A stretch of DNA of 64,000 nucleotides, taken from the NCBI GenBank assembly GCA_946055165.1, contig CAMGFA010000002.1, positions 1 to 64,000 on the forward strand, read 5' to 3'. Within the stretch, counting starts at the first letter, position 1. Each line of letters opens with the position of its first letter. The translations under genes were made by a program, and so were the position numbers. Source of the stretch: an uncultured Bacteroidales bacterium (GTDB lineage: Bacteria > Bacteroidota > Bacteroidia > Bacteroidales > UBA932). The notes beneath the pieces are model-generated. The model did not search any database and was not told the origin of the DNA. It saw only the letters and a program-made list of their open reading frames with translations. Below are positions 48,043 to 57,710 of this stretch, piece by piece.

Positions 48043-49464
48043 TTAGAATCCTATGAATATGAGGACGGAATAGCCCAATACCAGACCTACTATACCCATA
48101 ATCACACCCATCTTGGCCATATCCTTGGTCTCAACCAGGCCGGTAGAGCTGGCGATGGCATTTGGCGGAGTGCTGATAGGCAGGATCATCGCAACTGAAG
48201 TTGAAATTGCAAGACCGATGAGCAGTGCGGAGGAGCCTCCGAATGCGCTGAGGTCAACTGCAGCGGCAACAGTGGCGAGAATAGGCAGGAGCAGGTTCGC
48301 AGCAGAGGTGTGGGAGAGGAAGTTTGCGATGGCATATCCCACGATTCCAGAAACGATGATGACAACCAGTGCCGGCATTGTTGCGAATGGAATGGTGTCC
48401 ACCAGAACTTTGGCAAGACCTGTCTTCATGAGGGCTGTACCGAGGGCCAGACCGCCGGCAACCATCCAGAGCACATCCCAGTTGATTTCCTTGAAGTCGT
48501 TCTTGGAGAACACTCCGGTTGCAACGAAGATTGCGAACGGTATGAGGGCAACTTCATTGGAGTTGAGTCCGGTGATTTTTTCGGGGATGAGCCAGAGTGC
48601 GATTGTGATCACGAAGGTTGCGGCAACAACCCAGAAGTGGAAGTCCTTCTTGCGGTCGGCATTGATTTCGAGCTTGATCTCCTTGGCTTTGAACGGGAAG
48701 AACATAAGCAGGAAGAACCAGGCAATGAGAAGCATTACGAGTACGAAAGGAACCATTCTCACGCACCACTCTCCGAAACCTATTTCGATTCCGAGATTCT
48801 CCTTGAGGTAACCAAGGGCAATCACGTTAGGAGGGGTTCCGATAGGGGTTCCAATACCGCCGATGTTGGCACCGATAGGGATTGCAAGAGCCAGACCGAT
48901 GCGTCCTTTTCCGTCGGCAGGGAGGTTCTTGAGAACCGGTGCGAGGAAAGCGAGCATCATGGCTGCGGTGGCCGTGTTGCTCATGAACATAGAGAATACT
49001 GCAACTACGAGCAGGATTCCCAGAAGCACGGTCTTAGGGTTTTTGCCGAAAGGTGCGAGGAGCACTTTTGCCAGAACCACATCCAGTCCCACCTTGGTTG
49101 CGGCGATGGCAAGCACGAATCCGCCCATGAAGAGCATGATGGTAGGGCTTGCGAACTGGGCCATGAAGTCCTTGTAGCTGACAAGTGTTCCAAGATTGTC
49201 CCCTGTGCGAAGGAAGGCGAACTGACCGTCAGAAACGGTAAAAATCAGCAGAACCATCGTGATTATGGATGTAGCCCAGGCCGGAACTACTTCCAGAATC
49301 CACATGGCAGCTGCAAAAACGAAAAGAGCGATTGTCCTCTGCTGGACAAGTGTAAGACCTGCTATGCCGAACCATTGGGTAGGCATTAAGAAAAGGACTA
49401 CCGATACAATAAGCAGAACAGGCAGCAGCACGCAGTGCTTTACGCTGAATTTCTTTTCTTTCAT
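48043..49464 (-). CDS. SLC13/DASS-family sodium-coupled anion transporter
   Basis: This inner-membrane symporter of the divalent anion family (dicarboxylate, citrate or sulfate) has 473 aa and 11 or more membrane segments. The two family signatures are visible: SNTATAAMM with IGTPIGTPPN in the first half, and the degenerate SHTSAANLLLP in the second. Dicarboxylate (malate, fumarate, succinate) transport is the most likely role in this metabolism but is inferred. It is upstream of the porin gene. Confidence 0.88.
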   Translation of the reverse strand: MKEKKFSVKHCVLLPVLLIVSVVLFLMPTQWFGIAGLTLVQQRTIALFVFAAAMWILEVVPAWATSIITMVLLIFTVSDGQFAFLRTGDNLGTLVSYKDFMAQFASPTIMLFMGGFVLAIAATKVGLDVVLAKVLLAPFGKNPKTVLLGILLVVAVFSMFMSNTATAAMMLAFLAPVLKNLPADGKGRIGLALAIPIGANIGGIGTPIGTPPNVIALGYLKENLGIEIGFGEWCVRMVPFVLVMLLIAWFFLLMFFPFKAKEIKLEINADRKKDFHFWVVAATFVITIALWLIPEKITGLNSNEVALIPFAIFVATGVFSKNDFKEINWDVLWMVAGGLALGTALMKTGLAKVLVDTIPFATMPALVVIIVSGIVGYAIANFLSHTSAANLLLPILATVAAAVDLSAFGGSSALLIGLAISTSVAMILPISTPPNAIASSTGLVETKDMAKMGVIMGIVGLVLGYSVLIFIGF

Positions 49465-49482
49465 TATAGATGACTATTTAAA

Positions 49483-49515
49483 AATTTTGCGTCGCAAAAA
49501 AGCGGCGCAAAATTA
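49483..49515 (-). terminator. Hairpin between gdhA and the DASS transporter, overlapping a -7 box
   Basis: A 13 bp inverted repeat (AATTTTGCGCCGC and GCGACGCAAAATT, one mismatch) has a T6 loop and is followed on the minus strand by T-rich sequence, so it can end gdhA transcripts. Its left arm contains TAATTTTG (49508-49515), a perfect TAnnTTTG box for the transporter operon. The element may therefore also lie at that operon's transcription start. Confidence 0.6.
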
Positions 49516-49542
49516 GTCATTATTTTTGGGATATCCTATTAC

Positions 49543-50886
49543 TTAGATAATACCCTGCTCAAGCATGGCGGTTGCCACCTTCATAAAGCCGGCGATGTTG
49601 GCACCCTTCACATAGTCAATGCTGCCGTCCGGCTGGGTTCCGTATTTCACGCACTGCTCGTGGATGGATTTCATTATGAAGTGCAGCTTCTGGTCCACTT
49701 CCTCGCCGCTCCAGCTGATGTGGGAGGCATTCTGGGTCATTTCGAGGCCCGATGTTGCCACACCGCCTGCGTTTACTGCCTTGCCCGGGGCAAAGAGAAC
49801 GCCATTGTGCTGGAAATACTTGATGGCATCGGGCTGGCAACCCATATTGCTTACCTCGCAGCAGCACCAGCAGCCATTGGCCTTGAGCTCGGCGGCATCG
49901 TCGGCCGAAAGCTCGTTCTGGAAAGCGCAAGGCAGGGCAATGTCGCAAGCCACGCTCCAGGCCTTCTTGCCTGCAGTGAACTGTGCCTTTTCAGGGAAGC
50001 GGGTGGCCATATCCTCCACGCGGTTGCGGTTCGAGGCCCTCATGTCGAGCATATAGTCTATCATTTCTGCGTCGATTCCATCAGGGATGTGGCAGACGCC
50101 GTCCGGTCCGGAGATGGCGATAACCTTGGCTCCGAGTTCGGTAGCCTTCTTGCAGGCACCCCAGGCCACGTTTCCGAAGCCGGATATGGCAAGCTTGCAG
50201 CCTGCGATGTCCTTTCCGGCCTTGTGCAGAAGGTTCTGGGTGAAATAGAGAGCGCCGTAACCGGTGGCCTCAGGACGGAGGATGGAGCCTCCCCAGGTAG
50301 AGCCTTTTCCGGTGAGAACGCCGGTATTGTATTCTCTTGCGAGTTTCTTGTACATTCCGTAGAGGTAGCCGATTTCGCGTCCGCCAACACCCACGTCGCC
50401 GGCAGGGATGTCCTGGTCCGGGCCGATGCACTGCCAGAGTTCGGTCATAAAGGCCTGGCAGAAGCGCATTATCTCGTCGTTGCTCTTGCCAACCGGGTCG
50501 AAGTCCGAGCCACCCTTGGCTCCACCCATAGGAAGAGTGGTGAGAGCATTCTTGAAGGTCTGCTCAAAGCCGAGGAACTTGAGCATCGAAGGGGTAACAG
50601 CTCTGTGGAAGCGGAGACCTCCCTTGTACGGGCCGATGGCAGAGTTGAACTGGACGCGGTAGCCGGTGTTGGTCTGGACCTCGCCTGCATCGTCAATCCA
50701 GGTTACACGGAAGGTGAAGATGCGGTCAGGTTCCACCATTCTCTCCACAATCTTGGCCTTCTCAAATTCAGGATGCTGATTATAAACTTCTTCTACGCTT
50801 TCGAGCACTTCCTGCACTGCCTGAAGATACTCGCTTTCTCCAGGATATTTTGCCTGGAGTTTTGACATTATTTCTTTAGTGTTCAT
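49543..50886 (-). CDS. gdhA: Glutamate dehydrogenase (NADP-type)
   Basis: This assimilates ammonia into 2-oxoglutarate to give glutamate. The 447 aa length is that of hexameric NADP-type enzymes. The substrate-binding K in KGGLRFH, the catalytic lysine region PMGGAKGGSDFDP and the Rossmann segment ISGFGNVAWGA are present. It is 21 bases after korB; the operon korA-korB-gdhA joins production and use of 2-oxoglutarate. Confidence 0.96.
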   Translation of the reverse strand: MNTKEIMSKLQAKYPGESEYLQAVQEVLESVEEVYNQHPEFEKAKIVERMVEPDRIFTFRVTWIDDAGEVQTNTGYRVQFNSAIGPYKGGLRFHRAVTPSMLKFLGFEQTFKNALTTLPMGGAKGGSDFDPVGKSNDEIMRFCQAFMTELWQCIGPDQDIPAGDVGVGGREIGYLYGMYKKLAREYNTGVLTGKGSTWGGSILRPEATGYGALYFTQNLLHKAGKDIAGCKLAISGFGNVAWGACKKATELGAKVIAISGPDGVCHIPDGIDAEMIDYMLDMRASNRNRVEDMATRFPEKAQFTAGKKAWSVACDIALPCAFQNELSADDAAELKANGCWCCCEVSNMGCQPDAIKYFQHNGVLFAPGKAVNAGGVATSGLEMTQNASHISWSGEEVDQKLHFIMKSIHEQCVKYGTQPDGSIDYVKGANIAGFMKVATAMLEQGII

Positions 50887-50907
50887 ATTGAATGAATAAA
50901 GTGGTTA

Positions 50908-51927
50908 TCATTTTACTTCCCAGGTGCTTCCGCTTCGCAGAAGGTCGTCCACGCAGTGGATGGTGGACTTGCGGGCCACCTCCTTGAGCTGGTCGCGCAC
51001 GCCGTCGTCGTAGGTGACATCCTTCACATCGCGGATAACTCCCAGGGCCACAGGGAAGTCCGGACCTTTCATGTCCACAAGGGCCATTTGGAGGCCGATA
51101 TTGTTGCTGTGGGCATCGTGAGTGAGAATGTCGTCAAGGCTTACTCCGTCTTCGCCGATTGTAACCACCTTGAGGCAGCTTCCGTCGAAGACCAGACCTT
51201 TGTCGCGGTTCTTGCCGAAGACCATCTTTTCGCCCTGACGCAGGATGATGGTGCGGTCGGCGCGGACCGACGGGTCGGAAATGTCCTTGTGGGCTCCGTC
51301 ATTGAAGATGACGCAGTTCACGAGCATTTCCATCACCGAGCAGCCGTCGTGAAGGGCGGCAGCTGTCATAATCTCTTCGTTGAGGGCCAGTTCCACATCC
51401 AGGCTGCGTGCAAAGAAGGTGCCTTTGGCCCCAAGGACAAGGGAGCCCGGATTGAAAGGATGCTCCACTGTTCCGTAAGGCGAGGTTTTGGTTATGGCGC
51501 CGAACTTGGAAGTAGGGGAGTACTGGCCTTTGGTGAGACCATAAATCCGGTTGTTGAAGAGTATTACATTGATGTCGATATTCCTTCTGATGGCGTGGAT
51601 GAAGTGGTTTCCTCCGATGGCGAGAGCATCGCCGTCGCCGCAGGCCTGCCATACCGTGAGGTTGGGGTTGGCCACCTTGATTCCTGTGCTTATGGCCGTT
51701 GCCCTGCCGTGGATGCTGTGGAAGCCGTAGGTGTCCATATAATATGGAAGGCGTGACGAGCAGCCTATGCCCGATACCACCACATAGCGTTCCTTCTCAT
51801 AAGCCAATGCCTGGCTTACCTTTGGAAGGGCCCTCTGCAGGGCTGCCAAAACGGCATGGTCGCCGCAACCGGGGCACCATCGTGCCAGCTGGTCGCTCTT
51901 GAAATCTTTTGCTGTAAGAACTGCCAT
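50908..51927 (-). CDS. korB: 2-oxoacid:ferredoxin oxidoreductase, beta subunit
   Basis: This is the thiamine-pyrophosphate subunit of the complex that interconverts 2-oxoglutarate (or a related 2-oxoacid) and succinyl-CoA with ferredoxin. The 339 aa chain has the iron-sulfur/TPP start CPGCGDHAVL. The TPP-Mg motif GDGDALAIGGNHF continues into NRIYGLTKGQYSPTS. It follows korA after 1 base. Confidence 0.93.
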   Translation of the reverse strand: MAVLTAKDFKSDQLARWCPGCGDHAVLAALQRALPKVSQALAYEKERYVVVSGIGCSSRLPYYMDTYGFHSIHGRATAISTGIKVANPNLTVWQACGDGDALAIGGNHFIHAIRRNIDINVILFNNRIYGLTKGQYSPTSKFGAITKTSPYGTVEHPFNPGSLVLGAKGTFFARSLDVELALNEEIMTAAALHDGCSVMEMLVNCVIFNDGAHKDISDPSVRADRTIILRQGEKMVFGKNRDKGLVFDGSCLKVVTIGEDGVSLDDILTHDAHSNNIGLQMALVDMKGPDFPVALGVIRDVKDVTYDDGVRDQLKEVARKSTIHCVDDLLRSGSTWEVK

Positions 51928-51928
51928 A

Positions 51929-53770
51929 TCAGAGATTCTCTTTTATTGCCTTGACTATTTCGTTCACGAGGAAAGGCTGCCCCTGAACCTTGTTGCATTG
52001 GCGGTATTCGAATTCCGGCAGGCGTGCGCGCAACCATCCTGCGAACTGTCCGCAGTTGAGCTCGCATACAAGGATGCGTTCGTATCGGCCGAAAACTTCG
52101 CGGGTATTCGACGGCAGCGGGAAGATGGAGTCGAAATGGGCAAATGCCACATCGTCGGTGCTGCATTCGTTCCATGCGCTGAGTACGTGCCCGAAGGTGC
52201 CTCCCCAGCTGACTACGAGCAGTTTGCCCTTTTGTGGGCCGTGCACTTCGAGTTCCGGCAGGTCGCGGGCAATCAGCTCCACTTTCTGCTCCCTTTCGCG
52301 CACCATTGTCTCGTGGTTTGCAGGGTCGTTGGAGAGAACGCCGAAATGGTTTTTCTCCAGGCCGCCGATTCTGTGCTCCAGCCCTTTCTGGCCCGGAATG
52401 GCCCAGCGGCGCACAAGAGTTTCGGGGTCCCTTTCGTATGGGTGGAATTTCTCGCCTTCCGGCAGGAGTCCGTTAACGAACGGAGCCTTGATTTCGGGGT
52501 AGTCGCACATGGAAGGAATGTGCCATGGCTCTGAACCGTTGCCGAGGAAGCCCTCCGAGAGAAGAATCACAGGGGTCATGTGCTCCAGCGCAATCTTTGC
52601 TGCGGTAAAGGCGGCATCGAAGCAGTGGGCCGGCGAATGGGCTGCGATTACCGGAATAGGGCATTCGCCATTGCGGCCGTAGAGGGCCTGGTTGAGGTCG
52701 GTCTGCTCGGTCTTGGTTGGAAGGCCGGTCGATGGACCTCCGCGCTGCACGTCCACAATCACCAGCGGAAGTTCAGTCATTACCGCGAGTCCCAGAGCTT
52801 CGGATTTGAGCGAAAGTCCCGGGCCGGAGGTGGTGGTTACGGCCAGGTTGCCGGCAAATGCGGCTCCTATGGCAGTGCATATTCCGGCAATCTCGTCTTC
52901 TGCCTGCAAGGTCTTGGCTCCCAAACTCTTGTGCAGAGCCAACTCTTCGAGGATGGCAGTTGCGGGAGTTATCGGGTACGAGCCGCAGAACAGTGGCAGC
53001 CCCGATTTTTCCGATGCGGCCAGAAGGCCCCAGGCTATGGCCTGGTTCCCGGTGATGTTGCGGTACAGGCCCGGCTCCAGATCGTGGGCAGGCTCCACCT
53101 CGTAGGTGTTCGGCACTGCCTGAATGGCTGCAGCGTAGTTGTAACCGTCGTTGAGAACCTTTTTGTTGGGCTCTATCATCTCCGGGTGCTTGCGGGCGAA
53201 TTTCTTCTCTATATAGCCGTAGATGTACTCCAGTGGGCGGCTGTAGATGAAACAGGCCATACCCAAGGTGAACATGTTCTTGCACTTGTGTATGGATTTG
53301 GCATCGAGTCCGCTGTCTTTGAGCGATTCTTCAGTGAGAGTGGAAATCGGGGCTGGAATAATCGCGCGGTCATCCACGCCGAGTTCTTCGAAAGGATTGT
53401 TGCTGTGGAAGCCGGCTTTCTGCATCCCTTTCTGGTCGAAAGTGTCGGCATCGACCAGAATCATCGCTTCCCTTTTGCACCAGCGGGCGTTGGCCATAAG
53501 GGCCGCCGGGTTCATTGCAATGAGCATATCGCAATAGTCGCCCGGAGTGTTCACGTGCCCGTTTCCGATATGGACCTGAAAACCGGATACTCCTGAAACT
53601 GTGCCGTGAGGGGCGCGGATTTCCGGAGGGTAGTCCGGGAATGTTGCCAGTCCGTTGCCGTAGATGGCGGACATATCAGCGAAAAGAGACCCGGTGAGCT
53701 GCATACCATCTCCCGAATCTCCTGCAAATCTGATTACAACATCTTTGACATCAATGACTTTATGTTGCAT
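51929..53770 (-). CDS. korA: 2-oxoacid:ferredoxin oxidoreductase, fused gamma-alpha subunit
   Basis: At 613 aa, the gamma domain (about residues 1-185, beginning VIRFAGDSGDGMQLTG) and the alpha domain (about 210-610, with FCGSYPITPATAILEELA and VQRGGPSTGLPTKTEQTDL) are fused. This is the common Bacteroidetes KorA form. The ATG at 53770 is chosen over a GTG one codon earlier. No separate ferredoxin-like delta subunit is adjacent. 2-Oxoglutarate is the likely substrate because gdhA follows. It lies 26 bases after ompH with no terminator seen, so read-through from the envelope operon is possible. Confidence 0.93.
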   Translation of the reverse strand: MQHKVIDVKDVVIRFAGDSGDGMQLTGSLFADMSAIYGNGLATFPDYPPEIRAPHGTVSGVSGFQVHIGNGHVNTPGDYCDMLIAMNPAALMANARWCKREAMILVDADTFDQKGMQKAGFHSNNPFEELGVDDRAIIPAPISTLTEESLKDSGLDAKSIHKCKNMFTLGMACFIYSRPLEYIYGYIEKKFARKHPEMIEPNKKVLNDGYNYAAAIQAVPNTYEVEPAHDLEPGLYRNITGNQAIAWGLLAASEKSGLPLFCGSYPITPATAILEELALHKSLGAKTLQAEDEIAGICTAIGAAFAGNLAVTTTSGPGLSLKSEALGLAVMTELPLVIVDVQRGGPSTGLPTKTEQTDLNQALYGRNGECPIPVIAAHSPAHCFDAAFTAAKIALEHMTPVILLSEGFLGNGSEPWHIPSMCDYPEIKAPFVNGLLPEGEKFHPYERDPETLVRRWAIPGQKGLEHRIGGLEKNHFGVLSNDPANHETMVREREQKVELIARDLPELEVHGPQKGKLLVVSWGGTFGHVLSAWNECSTDDVAFAHFDSIFPLPSNTREVFGRYERILVCELNCGQFAGWLRARLPEFEYRQCNKVQGQPFLVNEIVKAIKENL

Positions 53771-53796
53771 CACTATGTGTTTGTGAATAATTTTTC

Positions 53797-54354
53797 CTAT
53801 TGAAGTGCTGCCTGTGCGGCGAGTTCCTGCTGGAGGGACTCAAGTGTGCGGCCATCCTTTATGCCGAGAGCCTTGCGGGCTGCAGGGGTAAGGTCGGTAC
53901 TTTGGCTTTCATCTATATAGAGAATGCTGGTCTTGTCGAAGACATAGATGTAGCCGCCTTCCTTGGCGAGCTGGTTCACGGTGTTGATGGCCTTCTGCTG
54001 TATAGGGGCCATAAGGGTCTGTTGCTGCTGCTGAAGCTCGGCCTGGATGTTCTTGTCGAAGTCGTTGATTCTCTGAACGATTTCGGTGAGTTCCTTCTCT
54101 TTGGTCTCGCGGATGGCCGGAGTCCAGCTTGCGCTCTTCTGCTGATAAACGGAATATTTGTCCTCGTACTCTTTTACCATTGCGGCGAAAGTCTCCTGTG
54201 CTTCCTGGCTGGAAGCAGCGATGGCTGCGCGGGCCTCATCGGCCTCTGGCATAAGCTGTACGAGTTCTACAAAATTTACGTGTGCAAATTTGCTCTGTGC
54301 GCCTGCTGCAATGCAAAGCAAAGATGCTGCGGCAATTGTTAAAATTCTTTTCAT
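53797..54354 (-). CDS. ompH: OmpH/Skp-family periplasmic chaperone
   Basis: This is a holdase for unfolded outer-membrane proteins. The 185 aa chain has a signal peptide (about 1-20). A small beta core (SKFAHVNFVELVQLMPEADEA) flanks long helical arms rich in Glu/Gln/Lys (about residues 45-130). It directly follows bamA, the classical bamA-skp arrangement. Confidence 0.9.
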   Translation of the reverse strand: MKRILTIAAASLLCIAAGAQSKFAHVNFVELVQLMPEADEARAAIAASSQEAQETFAAMVKEYEDKYSVYQQKSASWTPAIRETKEKELTEIVQRINDFDKNIQAELQQQQQTLMAPIQQKAINTVNQLAKEGGYIYVFDKTSILYIDESQSTDLTPAARKALGIKDGRTLESLQQELAAQAALQ

Positions 54355-54383
54355 ATCAATTCTTCTCTTTTATATGTTATTCA

Positions 54384-56981
54384 TTAAAACTGTTGTCCTA
54401 TCACGAAGTGGAACTGGCTTCCTCCGAGGCCCTGTGAGCGTCCATCGAAGCCGTAGCCCCAGTCAACACCGATAAGCCCGACCATAGGCAGGAACACTCT
54501 CACACCCACACCGGCCGAACGGTAAATCTGGAATGGGTTGAATTTGCGGATGTCGGACCAGCAGTTGCCGCCTTCGAGGAAGGCAAGCAGGTATATCGTG
54601 GACGAAGGCTGCATGATGAGAGGGTAACGGAGTTCGAGGGTGAACTTGTCGTAAACGTTTCCGCTGTAGGCGTAGCCGTCTTCCTTGTAAGAAGTCTGCA
54701 GATAAGGGGTGAGGGAGTAGTTCTCATAACCGCGCAGGGAAATCACTTCGGAACCGTAGGTGTTGTAGCCCGACATTCCGTCACCTCCGAGCAGGAAGCC
54801 TTCGAAAGGAGAATAGCCCCAGTTGCGGTTGTAGTAGCCGAGATAGCCGAACTGGGCTTTTGTCATGAGCACAAGGTCTCCGGCAATCTTGAGGTACTGG
54901 GTGGCGGAGAGTTTCCATTTGTGATACTCGATCCAGCGGTAGCGGTCCTGGGCAGTCCAGTTGTTGTAGTTCACGTCTTTCCACGAAGCCACCGGAACCT
55001 TGGCGCCATCGCTGTCGTAGTCGTACTTCCTGAAGAGGGAGAAAGGCGGAGTGAGCGAGAGGCTGAAACTGAATTCCGAACCCTGACGCGGATAGATAAT
55101 CTGGTCGGTGGAGTTGCGGGAAAGGTTGAGGGAGTAGCTTATGTTGTTTGAAAAGCCGTTATCGAAAATGAAGTAGCCCGAATACCAGTTGGTGAGCTTG
55201 TATGTCTGCCAGTTGAAACCGTTGTAAAGCACAAAGTAGCTGTCCGGCCACTTGAGACGGTTACCGAGCGAAGCCGAGAAGCCGAACACTTCCATCTGGC
55301 GGTCGTTTTTGAGGATGTTGAGTGCCAGATAGGAGTTGGTCTGGCGGGTATAATAGGCTGCCAGATTGAGCGAGGTAGGCTTTTTCCCGAAAAGCCACGG
55401 CTCGGTGAAGTTGGCTGTGAGGGCGGTGTAGTAGGTACCGTTGGTCTGGAATCGGAAGGAAAGGTTCTGCGCATCTCCCAGAGGAACCGGTTTCCATGCC
55501 TCCTTGTCAAAGAGATGGCTGGTGGAGAAGTTGTTGAAACTCAAACCCACTGTCATCACAAAGGTGTTGGCTCCCCAGCCTCCGGAAAGTTCCAGCTGGC
55601 TGGAAGGCTTTTCTGTAACGTTGTAGGTGAGGTCCACTGTGTTGTCCCGTGGGTTAGGGTTGATCAGATAGCCTTTCTGCGAATCCATTATGGCCTCGGC
55701 ATCGAACTGGCCCAGGGAGGCGATTTCGCGGATGGAGCGCTCGAAATCCGACTGGCTGAAAAGGTAGCCCGGGCGGGTGAAGAGCTGGCGGCGTACCACT
55801 TTTTCGTTGGTGAGGTCGTTGCCGGTGATGATGATATTGTTCAGGATGGCCGGCTTGCCTTCGGTTATACGGAGTTCCACATCCACGGAGTCGTTCTGGA
55901 TATTTGTCTCTACAGGGGTGACCTGGAAGAAAAGATAACCTTTGTCGCGGTAGAGTTTGGAGATGTCGTAATCCCCTTGTTTGCCGCCTCCGTAAAGGCG
56001 TTTCTGCATGGATACCACGTCATAGACATCGCCTTTCTGTATGCCGAGCACCTGATTGAGCATATCGCTGGTGTAAACCGAGTTGCCCGTCCATGTGATG
56101 TCGCGGAAATAGTATTTGTCGCCCTCGTCAATCTCGAAATCGATGTTTATGTTCTTTTTCACCTTGCCTTTCTTGTTCACGGTTTCGGTGATATAGACGC
56201 TGTCCTTGACAATTCTGGCATCGCGGTAGCCGGCTTCGTTGAAGGCATCTATGAGGTTGCGCTTGTCGCTTATGTATTCGTCTTTGTTGAATTTCTTGCT
56301 GTTGAAGAAGTTGTAGAATTTATTGGACTTTGTCTTCTTCATCGATTTGGCCATCTTGTACTCGGAGAGATTTTCCGCTCCGTAGAAGTTGATGTCCTTG
56401 ATTCTAACTTTTGGGCCTTTGTCTATGGCGAAATTCACCCTTATGGCATTGCGTATCATTGTGTCTTTCTCCACAGTGGTGTTCACATCGCAGAGGATGA
56501 AGCCCTTTTCGGCGTAGAAACGCTTGATAATGCCTTCGGAAGTGGTTCTGGTGTATTCGGAGAAATCGCCTCCGCGCTTGAGCGGAAGCCTTTCGTTGAG
56601 GTCTTTTTTGTCCGATGACTTGATGCCGGTGAAGGTCCAGGCAGACATTCTCGGCCTTTCTTTGAGGACTATCCTGAGATATACGCTGTCGCGGCCTGCG
56701 TTAAGGGAATCGGCATATATGGCCACGTCTTCGAAGTAGTTCTTGGACAGGAGTTTTTTGATTACTGAAGAGATGTCGTCGCCCGGAATGGTGACTGTTT
56801 TGCCTGTGTACAGGCCTGATTGGGCAATGATCTGATTTTGACCGATGTAGGTGTTGCCTTCCACCTTTACGCCCGCTACTTTGTACTTTGTCGGACGATT
56901 ATAGTCGATTTCCACCTGGGCTGCGGCGCTCAAGCAGAAAAGAGAACACAAAATAAGGAATACCCCCCTCAATACTTTCAT
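54384..56981 (-). CDS. bamA: Outer-membrane protein assembly factor BamA
   Basis: This Omp85-family protein inserts beta-barrels into the outer membrane. The product is 865 aa from the ATG at 56981, which opens the signal peptide (MKVLRGVFLILCSLFCLSAAA). POTRA domains fill about residues 25-440 (first one: VAGVKVEGNTYIGQNQIIAQSGL). The barrel follows, with a C-terminal Phe (VIGQQF). The longer upstream reading frame overlaps uppS and is rejected. It is third in nadK-uppS-bamA-ompH. Confidence 0.95.
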   Translation of the reverse strand: MKVLRGVFLILCSLFCLSAAAQVEIDYNRPTKYKVAGVKVEGNTYIGQNQIIAQSGLYTGKTVTIPGDDISSVIKKLLSKNYFEDVAIYADSLNAGRDSVYLRIVLKERPRMSAWTFTGIKSSDKKDLNERLPLKRGGDFSEYTRTTSEGIIKRFYAEKGFILCDVNTTVEKDTMIRNAIRVNFAIDKGPKVRIKDINFYGAENLSEYKMAKSMKKTKSNKFYNFFNSKKFNKDEYISDKRNLIDAFNEAGYRDARIVKDSVYITETVNKKGKVKKNINIDFEIDEGDKYYFRDITWTGNSVYTSDMLNQVLGIQKGDVYDVVSMQKRLYGGGKQGDYDISKLYRDKGYLFFQVTPVETNIQNDSVDVELRITEGKPAILNNIIITGNDLTNEKVVRRQLFTRPGYLFSQSDFERSIREIASLGQFDAEAIMDSQKGYLINPNPRDNTVDLTYNVTEKPSSQLELSGGWGANTFVMTVGLSFNNFSTSHLFDKEAWKPVPLGDAQNLSFRFQTNGTYYTALTANFTEPWLFGKKPTSLNLAAYYTRQTNSYLALNILKNDRQMEVFGFSASLGNRLKWPDSYFVLYNGFNWQTYKLTNWYSGYFIFDNGFSNNISYSLNLSRNSTDQIIYPRQGSEFSFSLSLTPPFSLFRKYDYDSDGAKVPVASWKDVNYNNWTAQDRYRWIEYHKWKLSATQYLKIAGDLVLMTKAQFGYLGYYNRNWGYSPFEGFLLGGDGMSGYNTYGSEVISLRGYENYSLTPYLQTSYKEDGYAYSGNVYDKFTLELRYPLIMQPSSTIYLLAFLEGGNCWSDIRKFNPFQIYRSAGVGVRVFLPMVGLIGVDWGYGFDGRSQGLGGSQFHFVIGQQF

Positions 56982-57015
56982 CTTTGGATTATTAAAGCCT
57001 ACAAATATAAGATAT

Positions 57016-57708
57016 TTATTTAATTTTTCCGAAACGGCGGTCCCGCTTTGTGTATTCCTCCAAAGCGGCCAGCAGGTTTTCCTTTCTAAAATCAGGCCAA
57101 AGTGTATCGGTAAAAACAAATTCGGAATAGGCGCATTGCCAAAGCATATAGTTGCTTATCCGTTTTTCTCCGGAGCTGCGGATTACAAGTTCGGGGTCCG
57201 GTATGCCGGCTGTTACGAGAGCATTGTCAATATCGGAGTAGTCGATGTCGCTTTTTCCGGATGCAACAAGTTTCCTGCAGGCCTGGAGGATGTCCCATTT
57301 GCCGCTATAGCTGAGCATTATGAGCATGTCCATCTTTTCGTTCTTTTCCGTAGCCTTCTCGAGTTCGCCTATTGCGGCAAGCAGGGCAGGACTGAGTTTT
57401 TGCCTGTTTCCAAGCACCCTGAAGCGGACGCCATTGGACATGAGCGTATCGTACTCCTTCTTTATGGACTTGAACATAAGTCCCATAAGGGCAGCCACTT
57501 CGCTTGCCGGACGGTTCCAGTTCTCTTCGGAGAAGGTATAGAGCGAAAGGTAGCGCACTCCGAGTTCCACGCAGGCGGTGGTAATGTCCTTTACCCTGCT
57601 CACTCCTTCGATGTGGCCTTCGCTGCGGGCTTTTCCCTGGCGTTCGGCCCATCGTCCGTTGCCGTCCATTATGATTGAAATATGTTTGGGTATAATGAGT
57701 TCTTCCAT
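57016..57708 (-). CDS. uppS: Undecaprenyl diphosphate synthase
   Basis: This cis-prenyltransferase makes the C55 lipid carrier for peptidoglycan and surface polysaccharides. The 230 aa chain starts at the ATG at 57708. The catalytic Asp is in IIMDGNGRWAERQGKARSEGH (residues about 11-31), and the C-terminal GE-R-SNY-LWQ region is present. The larger open frame extends into nadK and is false. It is 2 bases after the nadK stop. Confidence 0.96.
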   Translation of the reverse strand: MEELIIPKHISIIMDGNGRWAERQGKARSEGHIEGVSRVKDITTACVELGVRYLSLYTFSEENWNRPASEVAALMGLMFKSIKKEYDTLMSNGVRFRVLGNRQKLSPALLAAIGELEKATEKNEKMDMLIMLSYSGKWDILQACRKLVASGKSDIDYSDIDNALVTAGIPDPELVIRSSGEKRISNYMLWQCAYSEFVFTDTLWPDFRKENLLAALEEYTKRDRRFGKIK

Positions 57709-57710
57709 AA

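Noticed and set aside
49660..50865. A 401-codon plus-strand frame opposite gdhA
   Set aside because: Antisense to a highly conserved enzyme; no recognisable features.
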